Below are positions 11,657 through 22,685 of a stretch of DNA of 64,000 bases, piece after piece (the stretch's first letter is position 1; the number at the start of each line of letters is the position of its first letter). This stretch comes from Cymbomonas tetramitiformis (lineage: Eukaryota; Chlorophyta; Pyramimonadophyceae; Pyramimonadales; Pyramimonadaceae). The stretch covers positions 1-64,000 of the forward strand of contig LGRX02003713.1 in NCBI GenBank assembly GCA_001247695.2, written 5' to 3'. The position numbers and the translations under genes are program-made. The notes beneath the pieces are model-generated. The model was not told where the DNA came from, did not search any database, and saw nothing but the letters and a program-made list of their open reading frames with translations.

Positions 11657-13379
11657 ATGGCTGGTGACGGCAGCAGAACCACAGGCTATCTCCCTTGGGA
11701 GACTTCGACGGCTACCCCAGAAATATCAGCTTTCAGACTGCTATTTATATTTGCAGCTCTATTTCAGCTGGTGGTGTCACATCTGGATGTGTCTCAGGCC
11801 TTTATGCATCCTAAGCTTGAGTTCCCTGTGTGGATCCAGTTTCCCTCTGGCTATACTTTTAAGGGTTACAGCTATGCATTACTTTCGTATGCACTATATG
11901 GTCTCAAGATTGCCGGTGCATCATGGCAGAGGATGGTTAAACAGTTTATGCTCAGTTTCCAGTACATGGGACACTCATTCAGACAGTCTACACATGATGC
12001 CTGTATCTATTTCATTTACACGCCTACGGTTAAGGCTATGTGTGTGGTATATGTGGATGACTTTGGTATGGCTTGTTCTACGGCTCTTGAGAGAGCCTTC
12101 TGGACAGCTTTCAGAGCGACCTTTAAAGCCAAACACCTGGGTCCTATATCTTCTATCCTTCAGATGACAGTACAGCATGATGATCATGGAGTCTACCTCA
12201 ATCAGTCGCGGCAGATTAAAGACCTTATGACAGCAAATAACATACCCGAGAGGCTCTTCCGCACCCCTATGGACTCTAAACCGGTAATAACAAAACCAGC
12301 AGACCCTGACCTCACACTGGTCAAGCCCTATCGGTCTATCCTTGGGTCTTTGCTCTGGCACAGCCGAACCTCACGGCCAGATATCTACTATGCTGTTATC
12401 ACAGTTTGTGGCCTGTCCCTCGGAGGACTCGATGAAAGCTCTTATCAGAGTTGCACAGTATCTGGACTGCACGGCACACTACAGGATGGCCTTCTACTAC
12501 CCTGATAGGCCAGCACGTGTGCTCACACTATTTGTGTACTCCGATGCTGACCTGGCTAGAGACTTGGAAAATTCAGCTAGATCATGCTCTGGCATGGTTA
12601 TATTCTTCTGTGGTATGATTCTACAATATGGTACAGTCAGACAGACTATTACAGACACATCATCTACAGGTTCAGAATATGTAGCAGCATCTACTGCGGC
12701 TCAGCGGGCGGTGTCTCGCATGTTTATGCTGACAGAAATATTCGGGTATATTCAGCACCCTATTCAGGGGCAACCGCCCTCTACTACTGGCCTAGATTCT
12801 GAAATCACTGCAGCAGAACGGGTCGCCACTGATATTGCATTCAGTTACCCTGGATTACAGCCAGGCACCCTCCTTACTAAGCTCCTGGACTATACTACAC
12901 CTACGGGTACAGGAGTCGGTGGTGCCAGGCCTGATGGCAAGTCAGTAACAGATGAGCTTGAAATCTATTCAGAATCAGACCGTAAGCCAGTGGACTATCA
13001 GAATATGAGAAGCACAGAGTACCTACCAGCCTCAGCTGCCTGCCCCAGATTAGAGCTTCCAATCCCTCTTCTACTGGATAATGATGCATGCAGGTATATT
13101 GCTGAAAACATTCCACTATCCCAGAAAATTAAGCATGTTCTGGTCAGATTCCATATGCTCAGAGACTTTGTCAGACTGGGCTGGATTATGTGCTGGAGGG
13201 TACCTTCGGAGAAGAACTTGGCTGACCCGTACACCAAGCCAGTTCCTCCCACCAAGAACACTGTGCCCTACTTCAGCATGCTCTTTGACAGCTACATGGA
13301 TATGCAGAAAGCAGTTATTCAGGCTGCCAGATCTTTTGGATTTTCGACATGGAGGCCTACTCAGAAAGCAACAGCTTGA
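11657..13379 (+). pseudogene. Copia reverse transcriptase and RNase H (frameshifted)
   Basis: Frame one (11657 to about 12395) has the copia palm: LDVSQAFMHP with the first aspartate, LYGLKIAGASW, and the catalytic VVYVDDFGMA. It continues to the SILGSLLWHSRTSRPDI segment that precedes RNase H. A +1 shift near 12395 is needed to continue into frame three (to 13379). That part has LSQFVACPSEDSMKAL, YSDADLA with a catalytic Asp, TSSTGSEYVAAS with the catalytic Glu, and the terminal DPYTKPVP motif. Together these are the C-terminal half of a copia Pol. The upstream protease and integrase are missing. An extra stretch of about 70 residues (12790-13010) lies between the two halves of RNase H. Confidence 0.85.
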
Positions 13380-13999
13380 TCTGACTGTGAGTACCCTCTG
13401 TTTTGTCCTGTTTTGGGTTGTGTATCTGACTGTGCCTTGCAGGTACTTTGTTGCAGGTACTTTATGATTTGGATTTGAATATATATCTACGGAATACAAC
13501 CAGCTGATAGTTTGACAGTTAGCCTAGAGGTTTAGCAAGCATGCACAAGACCTGTTATGTGAATGCTGCATGCCGTACCTTGACTCCTACGACCTTATGT
13601 ACCCTTCGGGGACCCGTGACCGGCACCTGTCTCGTACGTGAGAGCCTCTGCCTCCACCAGTTGTGACCCTCCCTACATCTTCCCTTGTCTATAAGTCTGA
13701 CGGTGATGGGGTGACCTGGACCTGCCTTCGGGTACTCCTTGTCATATCCCTGGCGAAGCATCCGGCTGCATGACACCGCGGTGTGCGGACCCCGCCGAGG
13801 GCACAGCAGCACACTATTCCCCCGGTGGAGGAGTGGCACTAGAGACAGGGAGCTGATAGGTCTGCCAGGACCGTGTGGACTTTGTCCAGCTTTTTGGGGT
13901 TTTCAGCCCTGGCAGACATGATTGTGGTTCTTTCTGGTCTGGAATGGAGATTGGTATGAGTGTATGCATTCTGGTCTGCCCACCTCACTCGAGGTGGTG

Positions 14000-14293
14000 T
14001 GCTGGATTTGGCACGCCGACAGTGTCATAGTCATCTGTGTCATCACCGATACGGCTCGACTACTATGACTACTTCACTGTCATCAGCGCCATCTCCGATA
14101 TCGACTTCGGTAGTAAGACAGTTCATTCTAGCATCTGTCATTTCCACACCCGACTTCCCGTAGGGGCTGTCATCACATTCTTTCAGCGGAAGCTATATCA
14201 CTTCGTATTATCTTGTGTATAACTTCACAGTTTCACGGTTGACATATGCGAGCGTAGCACCCTGTTAGTAGTGCTTCACTGTGTGTGTTCTCA
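14000..14293 (+). repeat. Probable 3' LTR of the copia element
   Basis: Starts TGCTGG directly after the hairpin, as in the two gag-only elements, and may end at TTCTCACA. No second copy is present, so the right boundary is a guess. Confidence 0.4.
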
Positions 14294-14294
14294 C

Positions 14295-14703
14295 ACTATC
14301 CTCGGTTGAGGAAGTACCATTCCTGTTCAGGATGCTTGGTGAGGCATCCGGGCAGGACCCCGAGGCTTTGAGGCAGCTGTATGGGACCCAGTCCCTACGG
14401 TCTGGTGGGGCCACGGCGGTGGCTGCGGCTGACCAGGTTACTGATTTCGAGTTCAATCAGTACGGTGGCTGGAGCTCGTCGGCGGCTGCGGCCACCTACA
14501 AGGCTACCAATCTCAACCGCAGGCTGGCGGTGTCCAGAAGCATGCCCCATGCTCAGCAGAGTAGGCGGCCCTTCTTGCCTGATTGCTTGATTTGCTGCCA
14601 TGCATTGTACGTGCACTGCTTTGTGGTGATCTTTGTGTGCTTGCACCGGCCGGGTTTCCATTCACATATGTGTCATATGTGTCATGCAAGCTGGGCTATG
14701 TAG
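14295..14703 (+). pseudogene. Tyrosine recombinase, C-terminal fragment (DIRS-order element)
   Basis: This is the catalytic end of a tyrosine recombinase. It has SLRSGGATAVAA with the conserved Arg, then YGGWSSSAAAATYKATN, in which the final Tyr of ATYK is the likely nucleophile. Tryptophan stands at the usual His/Trp position. The upstream half with the first catalytic arginine is missing and replaced by copia sequence. Such enzymes integrate circular DNA copies of DIRS-order elements. The frame runs on into repeat B1, ending at 14703, so the C-terminus is encoded by the repeat. The CCHC gag and the split repeats support this assignment. Confidence 0.75.
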
Positions 14704-14880
14704 CCGCAGCTGATTAGAAAACTGATGGTTTTTTGATCAATGTAGTATGACAGGCAGTATGATTGTCATACGGAGCGGATCTGAAAACTGAGGTTTTCTG
14801 ATCAGTCGGAGGCCTAAGAGGCCAGCTTCGCGGGTACTGAGAAGGCTTCTTGCCGTGTTACTATGAGTGTGTGGACTTTC
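14645..14880 (+). repeat. Adjacent split repeats B1 (14645-14716) and A2 (14717-14880)
   Basis: B1 matches 15459-15534 and A2 matches 9685-9862. They abut at GCTGATTAG/AAAACTGATGG. A pyrimidine stretch and CTTCAGGT follow A2, parallel to the segment before the RT fragment. A short frame (about 14905-15027) then reads through an acidic Leu-rich peptide of unknown meaning. Confidence 0.8.
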
Positions 14881-15458
14881 CCACCCGCCCTCCCTTGTGC
14901 TTCAGGTACGGATGTGGAGAGGCCGCTCTCGGTGCAGGAGCTGCATGACTTGGAGGACCTGGAGCAGCTGGGCTCTGAGCTGGAGGCTGTGCAGATCCGG
15001 CCCGCAGAGGGCCAATCGGCTCATTAGAGTGTAGGTAGAGGAGACTAGGACCTGTGCCTGTTCAGTGCCGACCGTTGTGATGAGAGGTAGCTACAGTTAT
15101 CCTTCGATGGGGGGCTGCGAAGCTGCCTCATGCTGCTTCTCATCTAGGCATTGTTCAGTAGGCTTAGCTGGGTGATGGCTTTGTTATTGCCGTCATGCCC
15201 GACTCTGTGCTGGAGCGGGTAATTATGCTTTTTGAGGGTTTCAACCCTGGCTTAGCATTTTTTAGGTCCATAGTCTGTACTCTTTAGGGTAATGATAGTA
15301 TTTGTGGGCCTCAGTCCTTTGGCACGAGGGGCATGTGCCCGCATGCAGAAGGCTGGGGTCGGGTCGTGGGACCCTGATTCCTGTTTGATGGGAGTCCTTG
15401 ATTTTTGGCACTTCTGGATTTTTCGTATTATTATTTTTGTAATTCCACACGCAGTGCA

Positions 15459-15534
15459 CCGGCCGGGTTCCATTCACATCTGTGTCATATGTGTCATGCA
15501 AGCTGGGCTATGTAGCCGCAGCTGATTAGAAATT
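15459..15534 (+). repeat. Split direct repeat B2, right end of the DIRS-order element
   Basis: Matches B1 from CACCGGCCGGGTT to GCTGATTAG with few differences. Similarity ends there, which places the right end of the element. Confidence 0.8.
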
Positions 15535-15802
15535 TGTGTTTGACCTTTCGCTTTGTACAGTGGACACAGTAGTCTTTCATTTCACTCATCACTGCACTGT
15601 TTGTATCAGATTCTTTGTATAAATACAAAATATAAACGAATGATGAGATGATCGAACGATCAGATTCAGATGGCCTACAGGTGAACAGGCCTAGCGGAGA
15701 TCTCAAAATTGAGATCGACCAAGCCTACAGTAGTACAAACAGAGTTGAAACAGAGTTGAACATCAGCATCATCATCAGATCACCAGACGGGAGAGTTCAG
15801 AC

Positions 15803-16372
15803 CAGGGGTGGACAGGTATATAATCGTTTGGCTTATATAAGCCGATTATATCGCTAATGGGGATATAACTATAAGCGTCGAAAATCAGGCCAAAAAGACG
15901 CTTATATTATATCCGATATAAGCGTCTTTGCTTATATAACTATAAGCGCATATATCGGCATATAAGCGCTTATATCGGCGATATAAGCGCTTATATAAGC
16001 GCTTATATCACCACCACCTGGGCTGATATATTATACTGGTACTTTTATGGCTTTTAGTAAATGTTTGATTTATTTTCTTTTATATATTTTCTTGGCTTTT
16101 TGATTTCAATATGTGTCTACACACTGTGCACTGTCATATTCCGCTTGTATGACGTATCACTAAATAAAATCAGATATAGAAAATCCTGAATTCGCCCACG
16201 AACTGCTAAATTTAGGGGATTATAATCATTAAATTGTGCTTATATAAGCGTCAACGCTTATATTATATCGACGCTTATATAAGCGTCGATATTACCATTA
16301 TATCACCTCGACCCACGGTTATATAAGCGCTGACGCTTATATCTCAAGAATCGATATAACTGTCCACCCCTG
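15803..16372. mobile_element. hAT-type MITE with internal ATATAAGCG palindromes
   Basis: Terminal inverted repeats CAGGGGTGGACAG/CTGTCCACCCCTG are flanked by a perfect 8-bp duplication GTTCAGAC (15795-15802 and 16373-16380). Termini of the CAGGGGTG type with 8-bp duplications are diagnostic of the hAT superfamily. The 570-bp body codes for nothing. Its two ends are packed with inverted and direct copies of ATATAAGCG and TATAAGCGCTTATA, leaving a plain AT-rich centre (about 16020-16220). The subterminal repeats are probably transposase-binding sites. Confidence 0.92.
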
Positions 16373-16380
16373 GTTCAGAC

Positions 16381-17249
16381 CGACGCGAGAGTGACGGATG
16401 AAACCATACCTAACTGACTTGTTGCAAGCAATTTTCAAGCATCAAGGCACAAGGGGGAAGCAAGGGGAATAGACACGGGAATATTCCCCTTCGCTTGGGT
16501 GGAAGCAGGAAAGGAAGGCAACGCTCGTAACTCGTAACGGTATGTGCATAAAATCCTCAAAGATCAGTCATATCATGAGCCCCTTTTCTCCCTGACTTAT
16601 TATGACTATAAGGCGGCCGTGATATGCCCAAGATTTTCGCCTAAGTTGCTTTTTCTTTTTTCCACAAAAGTGAAAGCGCACACGACACGACATGGAGCTG
16701 CGCCCTCAGGCCAGCCGTTATGCTAGACGGAGATGTATTTGTGGGGTTCGCGAAAGCACTGTGTGCGTTGTGATTGCGAACCAGTTATGAAACATGCACA
16801 ACAGTAGCATGTCAAGCGAAGATTGTGATACGCGTGCTCCACTCACTGCAAGGAACCGGACGTATTCGTCAAAATGGAAAAACGACTGTCCTTATTTTCT
16901 CTATTTGTTGAATAAGCATAACAGTGAAATTGATGCCAGAGAGCAAAATTACATTGTGTATGCCGCTTACTTTTGGTGCAGCACGCATAGTAATGCCGAA
17001 AGTGATTGTGCCTTATTTTCAGTGCGTTAATCTCAAAATTAACCAGCACTTTTGAAATGGAAGTGGCAAACACTTGAGTTCTCGTTGCTGTGCCAAACTC
17101 GCCGTGCAGACGCAAGCTATTTCCTGAGTAAATTCGACCGATGTCACACCTCATTTTACGTCCGTATGGTTACTTCACATTGCACCTTTTCAAGTCGACC
17201 ACTGACACCTTGTCGCGTTGTGGGTGCACGGGTTCAGTTGTTTCCCACC
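16381..17249. other. Upstream region of the transporter gene, no gene seen
   Basis: No coding sequence recognised. It includes a palindromic AGGGGAATA...TATTCCCCTT segment near 16460-16495. The transporter's frame extends open upstream to 17052, but I take the later ATG as the start. Confidence 0.35.
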
Positions 17250-18332
17250 ATGCTGTTGCTCGTTTACGTCGTGGGATACGTCTTGGCTGCCGCGAGTGAG
17301 ATATGGGCGATAAAAGAGATCAACTACAACTTTTATGCGCAAGTGCCGACGCTCTCTGCAATGATGCTGAATAGCTATTGGCCAATCCAGGCGTTGATAT
17401 ATTGGCGGGTGCGGCAAACCCAGGAGCCTCCAGAACGCGACGGCTTTCCTTGGTATGCATACACAGTCTTAGGATTTTCCGCCGGCTCAGTTAGCACTTT
17501 GCGGTCTATCGGAATAAACGAGCTTGATGGCGTGATTTATGTGATCTGCTCCAACACGGAGGTGATTTTCTCCGCCGTTCTGTCCGTCCTTGTCCTCAAG
17601 AAGCGTCTCAATGTATATCAGATATCTGCTGTATTGCTAGTTTTGGGAGCGGTGATATTCGCGGTATGGGATCCTTCTCGACCGGGTCTTGGTTCGGCGT
17701 TCGATAAGGCGCGTGATTCAGAGCACGGCCAAGCAAGCCACGCCCAGACCATGTTCATTGCTGGGGTAACAAGCACGCTTGCGAGCCGCCTGCTGTCGGC
17801 CCTCAACAGCATCTTGGCCGAATGGTTTCTCGGCAAAAACAAAAAGTCCACGTGGTGCGTTCAAGAGCTTCCCCTCGTCACCGCCATAGTTCCATCGGTA
17901 CTTCTGCCATGGTCCCTAATTATCACCAAGGAAAACACTGCCGAGTGGGGGAAGCTGACTCGGTCCGATGCCCCCGGGCACGCTTGGGGACTGATCTATT
18001 TCATTCTGCTCGCGCTTTCGATGGCCAAACTGGTAGATCGTCAATGCAAAATGAACATCATTGCAGAAAAAAGTGCAGTATTCTTTGAGGGTGTGGACGC
18101 CATGATGAAGTCGGTAGCGGGTCTGGGGGCATATGTGTTCTTCTATAATATTGAGAAAGTTGATACAAAATGGAACGACTTCATAGCGATGGGGGTGATT
18201 GTTTTAGCCTTAGGTCTCACTACCTATGGTGAGCAAGTGGAAAAAAGAAGAGAGAAATATGAGCAAAAGTTTACTCTTGAAGAGGGCCAGCTGCGCAGCC
18301 CACTTCTTGAAGGAGGTGGAGAGGACAATTAA
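17250..18332 (+). CDS. DMT-superfamily membrane transporter, CRT-like
   Basis: An intact, intronless 360-residue integral membrane protein with about ten hydrophobic segments, the size and topology of drug/metabolite transporters. The pattern looks most like the CRT-like (chloroquine-resistance-transporter-like) branch: an early FYAQVPTLSAMMLNSYWP segment, a LKKRLNVYQISAVLLVLGAV repeat-end motif, and a late VIVLALGLTTYGEQ helix. Eukaryotic relatives move amino acids, glutathione or small peptides across vacuolar or plastid membranes. The substrate here is not predictable. The C-terminus is hydrophilic and charged and contains a LRSPLLEGG dileucine-like sequence that could direct sorting. The start at 17250 is preferred because it lies in a CCCACCATG context and begins directly with the first membrane helix. 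An in-frame ATG at 17052 would add 66 poorly conserved-looking residues. It is the only ordinary host gene seen in the window. Confidence 0.8.
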   Translation: MLLLVYVVGYVLAAASEIWAIKEINYNFYAQVPTLSAMMLNSYWPIQALIYWRVRQTQEPPERDGFPWYAYTVLGFSAGSVSTLRSIGINELDGVIYVICSNTEVIFSAVLSVLVLKKRLNVYQISAVLLVLGAVIFAVWDPSRPGLGSAFDKARDSEHGQASHAQTMFIAGVTSTLASRLLSALNSILAEWFLGKNKKSTWCVQELPLVTAIVPSVLLPWSLIITKENTAEWGKLTRSDAPGHAWGLIYFILLALSMAKLVDRQCKMNIIAEKSAVFFEGVDAMMKSVAGLGAYVFFYNIEKVDTKWNDFIAMGVIVLALGLTTYGEQVEKRREKYEQKFTLEEGQLRSPLLEGGGEDN

Positions 18333-19808
18333 AAAGGGGCGTAAGCATACATGGGTGATGCTATAGGGGTTCCACGCAGTTACAATATGCGGTTTGACGC
18401 AATTTGCAGTTGAGTGTCAGGTAATATGTGAGTGTGAACTTATCACTTTTGGTCTAGATGCCCTTCCATTTGCCTCTTCTATTCCAGGTGTGTGCGGCCT
18501 TTATCGGTGCGTGTATCAAGGTTGGAGATCTAGGCAGCTTTAACCGTTAGCAACCTTCGCGTTTCTTATTTTTATTGACATCCAACTAAATGCACATGTT
18601 TCAATATATTAATGTGCATTTCAAAGTACGAAATATACTTTATTGTGTCTCAAGCTTTCAACTAGTGGTATCGATGACCTACATATTTCAGCAAGTATGC
18701 CGGATTACCAACTTATCCTGAGGGAATTATGCACTATCTCGGTTGAATGATGAAGAGACAAGATAACTTGAGGAGGGTATACCATGTGGACATCGAATGC
18801 GTTCGTTGTTAATCGGCACGACACACGAGACGCATTAGAGAGCAAGCGCGGCTGTCCCGTAGAGGGCAAAGTGTGAAAGTGTATGCCGAATCGATATGGA
18901 CCATCGCATTTGGTAATGTGCCGGCATATTCTAACACAACAACTGAATCGTGGCAGCAAATCATCCGCTCACATGGCGATATACGCCCCCCATGAAATAT
19001 TAGTCTATTACTGCCAAATGGCTTATCTAGAAAGGTGGTGTTCGAAAATGAACAAAGTTAATAATGGCAAAGCACACCAGGTTTGTCCTAAAAGTACCTA
19101 GCTTGCACAGTCGACAAAGTCACTTCCTACATATATCATAGTGGCATCGTTCCTCAGGAGATGCCGTCCGTTTGGATTACATTACCTTCTTTCGTCGTAC
19201 CCTCCGGGCACAACCCCCCCCCCGCCCCCCCTAAGGTGTCGTGTTACTCCGGAACGACTATCACAACTACAGTCCCTGGAATAGGTGGTTGTCCCAGGGG
19301 TATTCCCAGGAGTTATCTATTATCCAGTATGCAATATGATCGGATCTTATATACTTTCAGAATATCTTTCTATTCATATAAACCCAGACAGTTATTGCAA
19401 GAGTTATTGTTTTCTGTTGTCCAAGTCTGAGAGACCAACTCAGTGATCTCTCTTTATTCACCACCCTGAGCTCACAGATTATTTCCCCTAACTGTTCGCT
19501 CAGATGAATGTCACATTCCCTTACTATTTCTCCCAATAGTCCCCTGATATCAATTTCAGGCATTCAGACACCCCTTATCGTGAGGGGGTCTCAGCTACGT
19601 CGTGCCCCCTGGCACAACTCTCCCCCCCTTAGGAGTGGACTTTCCTCTGAAACCACGACTAATGCATGAATCTACATATAATGGCGTACAGGGGTCTCGA
19701 TAGCTGCACTCGAGGTCCATCTGCTCATCAGCGTGACAGAAGGGCTTCATCAAGGATCACGCTGCCAACGCTCATCCCCAAATTCACCCGACCGCGCACA
19801 ACTAATAT
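18333..19808. other. Non-coding stretch, mostly unassigned
   Basis: No gene recognised. A C-rich phrase around 19190-19240 (CGTCGTACCCTCCGGGCACAAC) recurs in diverged form at 19590-19640 as a roughly 45-bp direct repeat, suggesting the terminal repeats of a small decayed element next to the methyltransferase fragment. Confidence 0.3.
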
Positions 19809-19871
19809 CTAAGGCAGGTCTTCAGTCTTCGTCTCTTCCTCGCCGTAAGTTAATCGCACTCCGTCGGCACC

Positions 19872-20316
19872 TCCGAAGGTCAAGTGCTGGAACAGATGTC
19901 GTAGTAGATGACTCGGGACAGGAAACATAGCATGGGACTTCTGCATTCCTGGTGTGTCAACCCTGGGTGCAAGCTGTGAGGTTTCAGGATGCATTCCTGT
20001 CGCCCATCGGTATGGACAAGGGGTAGCCGCTGTGCATTGCAGCAGGGGCTCGGGCGGTGGCGAACTCGTCCAGATACAGGTGGGCTTCTTGTATCGTTTC
20101 CCATACATGCAGTACGTGCAAGTAAGAGGCGCCGGGAGTTGGCTCATTACCGGCCTGAAACGCAAAGCGCTGGGGGAACGGCCCATCGGGTTCTCCACAT
20201 ACCAGTGTTGAGGTCGAAGGTACTCGATGATGTCTAGGGTGCGTTGTACGCACGCGTCCGCTATCACAAAGTCTGGTGGACCTCCCCTAGTACGAGCCTG
20301 GCTGTACTGAGTACAA
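19872..20316 (-). pseudogene. Truncated C5-cytosine DNA methyltransferase
   Basis: The minus-strand frame carries the catalytic-loop motif TPCTQYSQARTRGG (Pro-Cys with the nucleophile cysteine) and YVENP (motif VI, Glu-Asn-Pro). It ends with a recognisable IWTS...HAMFPVPSHLL block. It aligns along its whole length with the methyltransferase encoded inside the provirus at 33929-34561. Shared landmarks are CTQYS, TRG, ENP, IWT and the final P-rich segment. The N-terminal third with the SAM-binding FxGxG motif is absent: the frame upstream of 20316 is unrelated, so this is a broken copy. Its composition is more GC-rich than the viral gene, so it came from a different element, not from this provirus. 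Confidence 0.7.
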
Positions 20317-20879
20317 GGGGTAGCATAATGATTGGGGAATAGATTGGTGCAAAATGGGGAATAGAAATTCTGTCCATTTCTGGGGAATAGATTATATGTC
20401 ACATGCCATCTATCGTTTGTACTATCAACTATGAACTATCACTACTGTAGGTGTCCACCACTCGTGTCCACCGCGGAGGTATAAGCGCAACGCGGTTCAG
20501 CGTGTGCAATATTTTGCGTCTGGCACACCCCCTTCTTCTAAACAATTTATTGCATGTAGCATGAAGCATAATTTTTTCCACCTTTCGATTCTAAAGCGTT
20601 TGTATTCATTAGGAGAATGCCTTTCGTTTGAGCTATCGATTGGCCCCATCCGCAACCGCATCAGCTTAGCGTTCAGTCGCGACTGCAAGCTAAGTTGGTG
20701 CGGTGTGAGATGGTTTCAGCCACTTGCGGCTTTGCATAATAGGGGTTTTCGTGAGAATCTTCTCACGAAACTTGGCAGTGACATTGTTCATAGCAATATT
20801 AGTGCACCCTCAAGAGCATATGGCAAGCCGTTGAGTATATTAAAGATGGCCGCGTGCTGGCATGATGCCTTTTGGGTTT

Positions 20880-21507
20880 GAAACCCAAACCCAAACATGC
20901 CAAACCGCGAAGGGCTTCCCGTGAGTTCCAGCGCACGCAACTTTGGAAAATATATTGATAAGATGTATATATTTCACATTTCTGAAGTGCAAGGTTTGCG
21001 ATAGGTTGTGCGCGAAGTTAACATATTATTTCTTTGACTCGGATTTATGAGTTTGAATATCACGCTAAAATCTGTGTCAAGGAAATTGTTATACCATTTT
21101 GCGCACAGACTTTCTTAGACCTTATGCTTCGAATATATCAAAGATAAATATCTTGGCAATATTTCTACGCAGTTACGTGCGCTAGAACGCACGGGAAGCC
21201 GTTTGCTGTTTAGCATGTATTGGGTTTGGAAACATTCGAACCCAAGCCCAATAGATCTGCCAAAGAAATAAATTGATGGTTTTGCCAACAAGTTATCTCA
21301 GGCCTTGCGCTTCTGAGAATTGAAAGATATACGTCTTGTAAATATTTGTGCATAGTTTCGCGCGCTATAACGCACGGGAATTACTTTTCAGTTTGGCATG
21401 TATTGGGTTTGGGTAAACTCGAACACAAACCCAATAAATCTGCCAAAGAAATAAATTGATGGCTTCGTGCACAAGGCTTTTGAGGCCTTGGGCCTTTGGC
21501 AACTAAA
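20880..21507. repeat. Dispersed repeat with TTGGGTTTGG/GCGCTAGAACGCACGGGAA blocks
   Basis: Copies of a unit of roughly 180 bp occur around 20897, 21170-21290 and 21350-21480, and again at 23350-23440 and 23520-23575 beyond the LINE. Recurring words are GTGCGCTAGAACGCACGGGAAGCC, GCATGTATTGGGTTTGG and CCAAAGAAATAAATTGATGG. The LINE at 21517-23331 inserted into this array. No coding potential. Confidence 0.65.
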
Positions 21508-21554
21508 AGATATACATCAAATCGACCATCAAATTCAAAAAAAATACCATTGCT

Positions 21555-22685
21555 GTGACTGCCAAACCAGAAGTGGACCCTGACACGGGAACAATTAAAT
21601 ATCCCGATCTTCAATATGTCCAAAGGAAGGAGTTCTGGAAAATTTTGGCTTGGCACCGTCTTTCCAACAAAGTCGTCCCATGCTCACTTGCGGAGTACTC
21701 GAATAGAGCACATGGCATTCATGAAGCACTCAATGCATGCAAGTTTGAATCGGGCGATCCGAAAAACTGCTACGCAATAAGAAGATGCCTCTTAGACATT
21801 TTGGTGGATGACAGAAACCTGGACAAAAACGGGTGTGAACTTTTCTCCAATCCACTAAATGCCCACCCTAGAATCTACTCGAGAAGATGCATACCCACCG
21901 CAAGAATGAAAAAAGCCCTCAAGCCTTTCTGCCATCATGGGAAAATTGGCTTTGATGGTCTCGCTTGGGATGCCTATGTGGACCCGATAACAGGCATTGG
22001 CAGAATCGTTTATGGAAACCCCCCTTTCGATGGAAAAGATAAGGGGAAATCTTCGGCGGTTATGACCACCTTGGAAATGGGCCATAAAGCGGCCAACACT
22101 GTCCCTGGATTTTCAGGAACATGGATTCTTCCGCTGTCCCCCAAAAACCAAAAAAGATGGTTTGATAAAGGCTTTAAACTTGTTTTCAGATTCCCGCATA
22201 ACACTATCTCATTCATCCCACATGGTTATTGGACGGGTGATGACCCCTACGCTCTCCCAGGTGGTGGGTGCTATAAAGATGACTTTTCGGATGTTGTCAT
22301 TATAGCCATAGACAGTGCACCTAGTGACATCCAACCAGCCTTTGACTGGAGGTCTACGCAGAAAAAGATTGCCAGATGGTTTCTTAACGTCCTTCCCAAG
22401 TCTAAGGTCACGAAGAAGAGACTAGAACACACAGGAGTTAGTCCCGATATTTGGAAAGAAGTTATGAACGAAAGAGACGAAGTACTCCCCTCTTCACTCT
22501 GTCCATGGCCCACGCAAGACCCTCCTTATCATCAGAGTGATAACGAGTCCTATTATGGTGGCCACTACGACACGACAATCACTAATGCAAATTCCAAGTC
22601 CTTCAGGAGCACCGTGAAATGGCCCAAAGCTCTTACACTCATGGGATACCTCCCCCCTCTTTTGGCACCGTTCTCAACACGATAG
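21555..22685 (+). CDS. LINE ORF C-terminus with adenine-methyltransferase-like domain (copy 1)
   Basis: A 376-residue open frame that is the C-terminal end of a LINE polyprotein. In the copy at 54130-63545 the same region follows an RNase H end and a Cys/His knuckle. Residues about 130-260 resemble phage-type DNA N6-adenine methyltransferases (Dam, PF05869-like). They show FDGLAWDAYVDP with an acidic SAM-pocket-like turn, then the catalytic-type motif NPPFDG, WILPLSPKNQKRWF, and a FRFPHNTISFIP strand. NPPF is the standard motif IV of this enzyme class. If active it would methylate adenine in DNA, perhaps the element's own new copy. The frame is intact with NPPF preserved, while the other copy reads NPRF. 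The domain assignment is by pattern only. The protein as present starts at an arbitrary point after truncation. Confidence 0.6.
   Translation: MTAKPEVDPDTGTIKYPDLQYVQRKEFWKILAWHRLSNKVVPCSLAEYSNRAHGIHEALNACKFESGDPKNCYAIRRCLLDILVDDRNLDKNGCELFSNPLNAHPRIYSRRCIPTARMKKALKPFCHHGKIGFDGLAWDAYVDPITGIGRIVYGNPPFDGKDKGKSSAVMTTLEMGHKAANTVPGFSGTWILPLSPKNQKRWFDKGFKLVFRFPHNTISFIPHGYWTGDDPYALPGGGCYKDDFSDVVIIAIDSAPSDIQPAFDWRSTQKKIARWFLNVLPKSKVTKKRLEHTGVSPDIWKEVMNERDEVLPSSLCPWPTQDPPYHQSDNESYYGGHYDTTITNANSKSFRSTVKWPKALTLMGYLPPLLAPFSTR

Larger units (their letters stand above)
11224..14293 (+). mobile_element. Decayed Ty1/copia retroelement nested in the DIRS-order element
   Basis: Copia RT and RNase H are followed by about 600 bp of non-coding sequence, a hairpin (13980-13999) and a probable 3' LTR beginning TGCTGGATTTGG at 14000. 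No 5' LTR, gag, protease or integrase was found, so the 5' part is deleted. The first 400 bp (11224-11640) hold only AT-rich non-coding sequence with an inverted repeat around 11560-11620. The right end is placed where the recombinase frame resumes. Neither outer boundary is exact. Confidence 0.6.
9685..15534 (+). mobile_element. DIRS-order (PAT/Ngaro-type) tyrosine-recombinase retroelement, interrupted
   Basis: The element has split direct repeats in the order A1 (9685-9862), coding region, B1 (14645-14716), A2 (14717-14880), B2 (15459-15534). This layout is characteristic of PAT/Ngaro-like DIRS-order retrotransposons, which integrate through a circular DNA by a tyrosine recombinase. Internal parts agree with this: a CCHC gag-like protein, the first part of a DIRS-type reverse transcriptase, and the C-terminal part of a tyrosine recombinase. 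The middle of the reverse transcriptase and the start of the recombinase are missing. A decayed copia element occupies that space (about 11224-14293). The element is therefore dead, but its ends are well preserved. Confidence 0.8.

Noticed and set aside
15803..16372. Array of ATATAAGCG words suspected as a CRISPR-like array or origin
   Set aside because: Spacing is irregular, there are no unique spacers, and the exact hAT termini with 8-bp duplication explain the segment.
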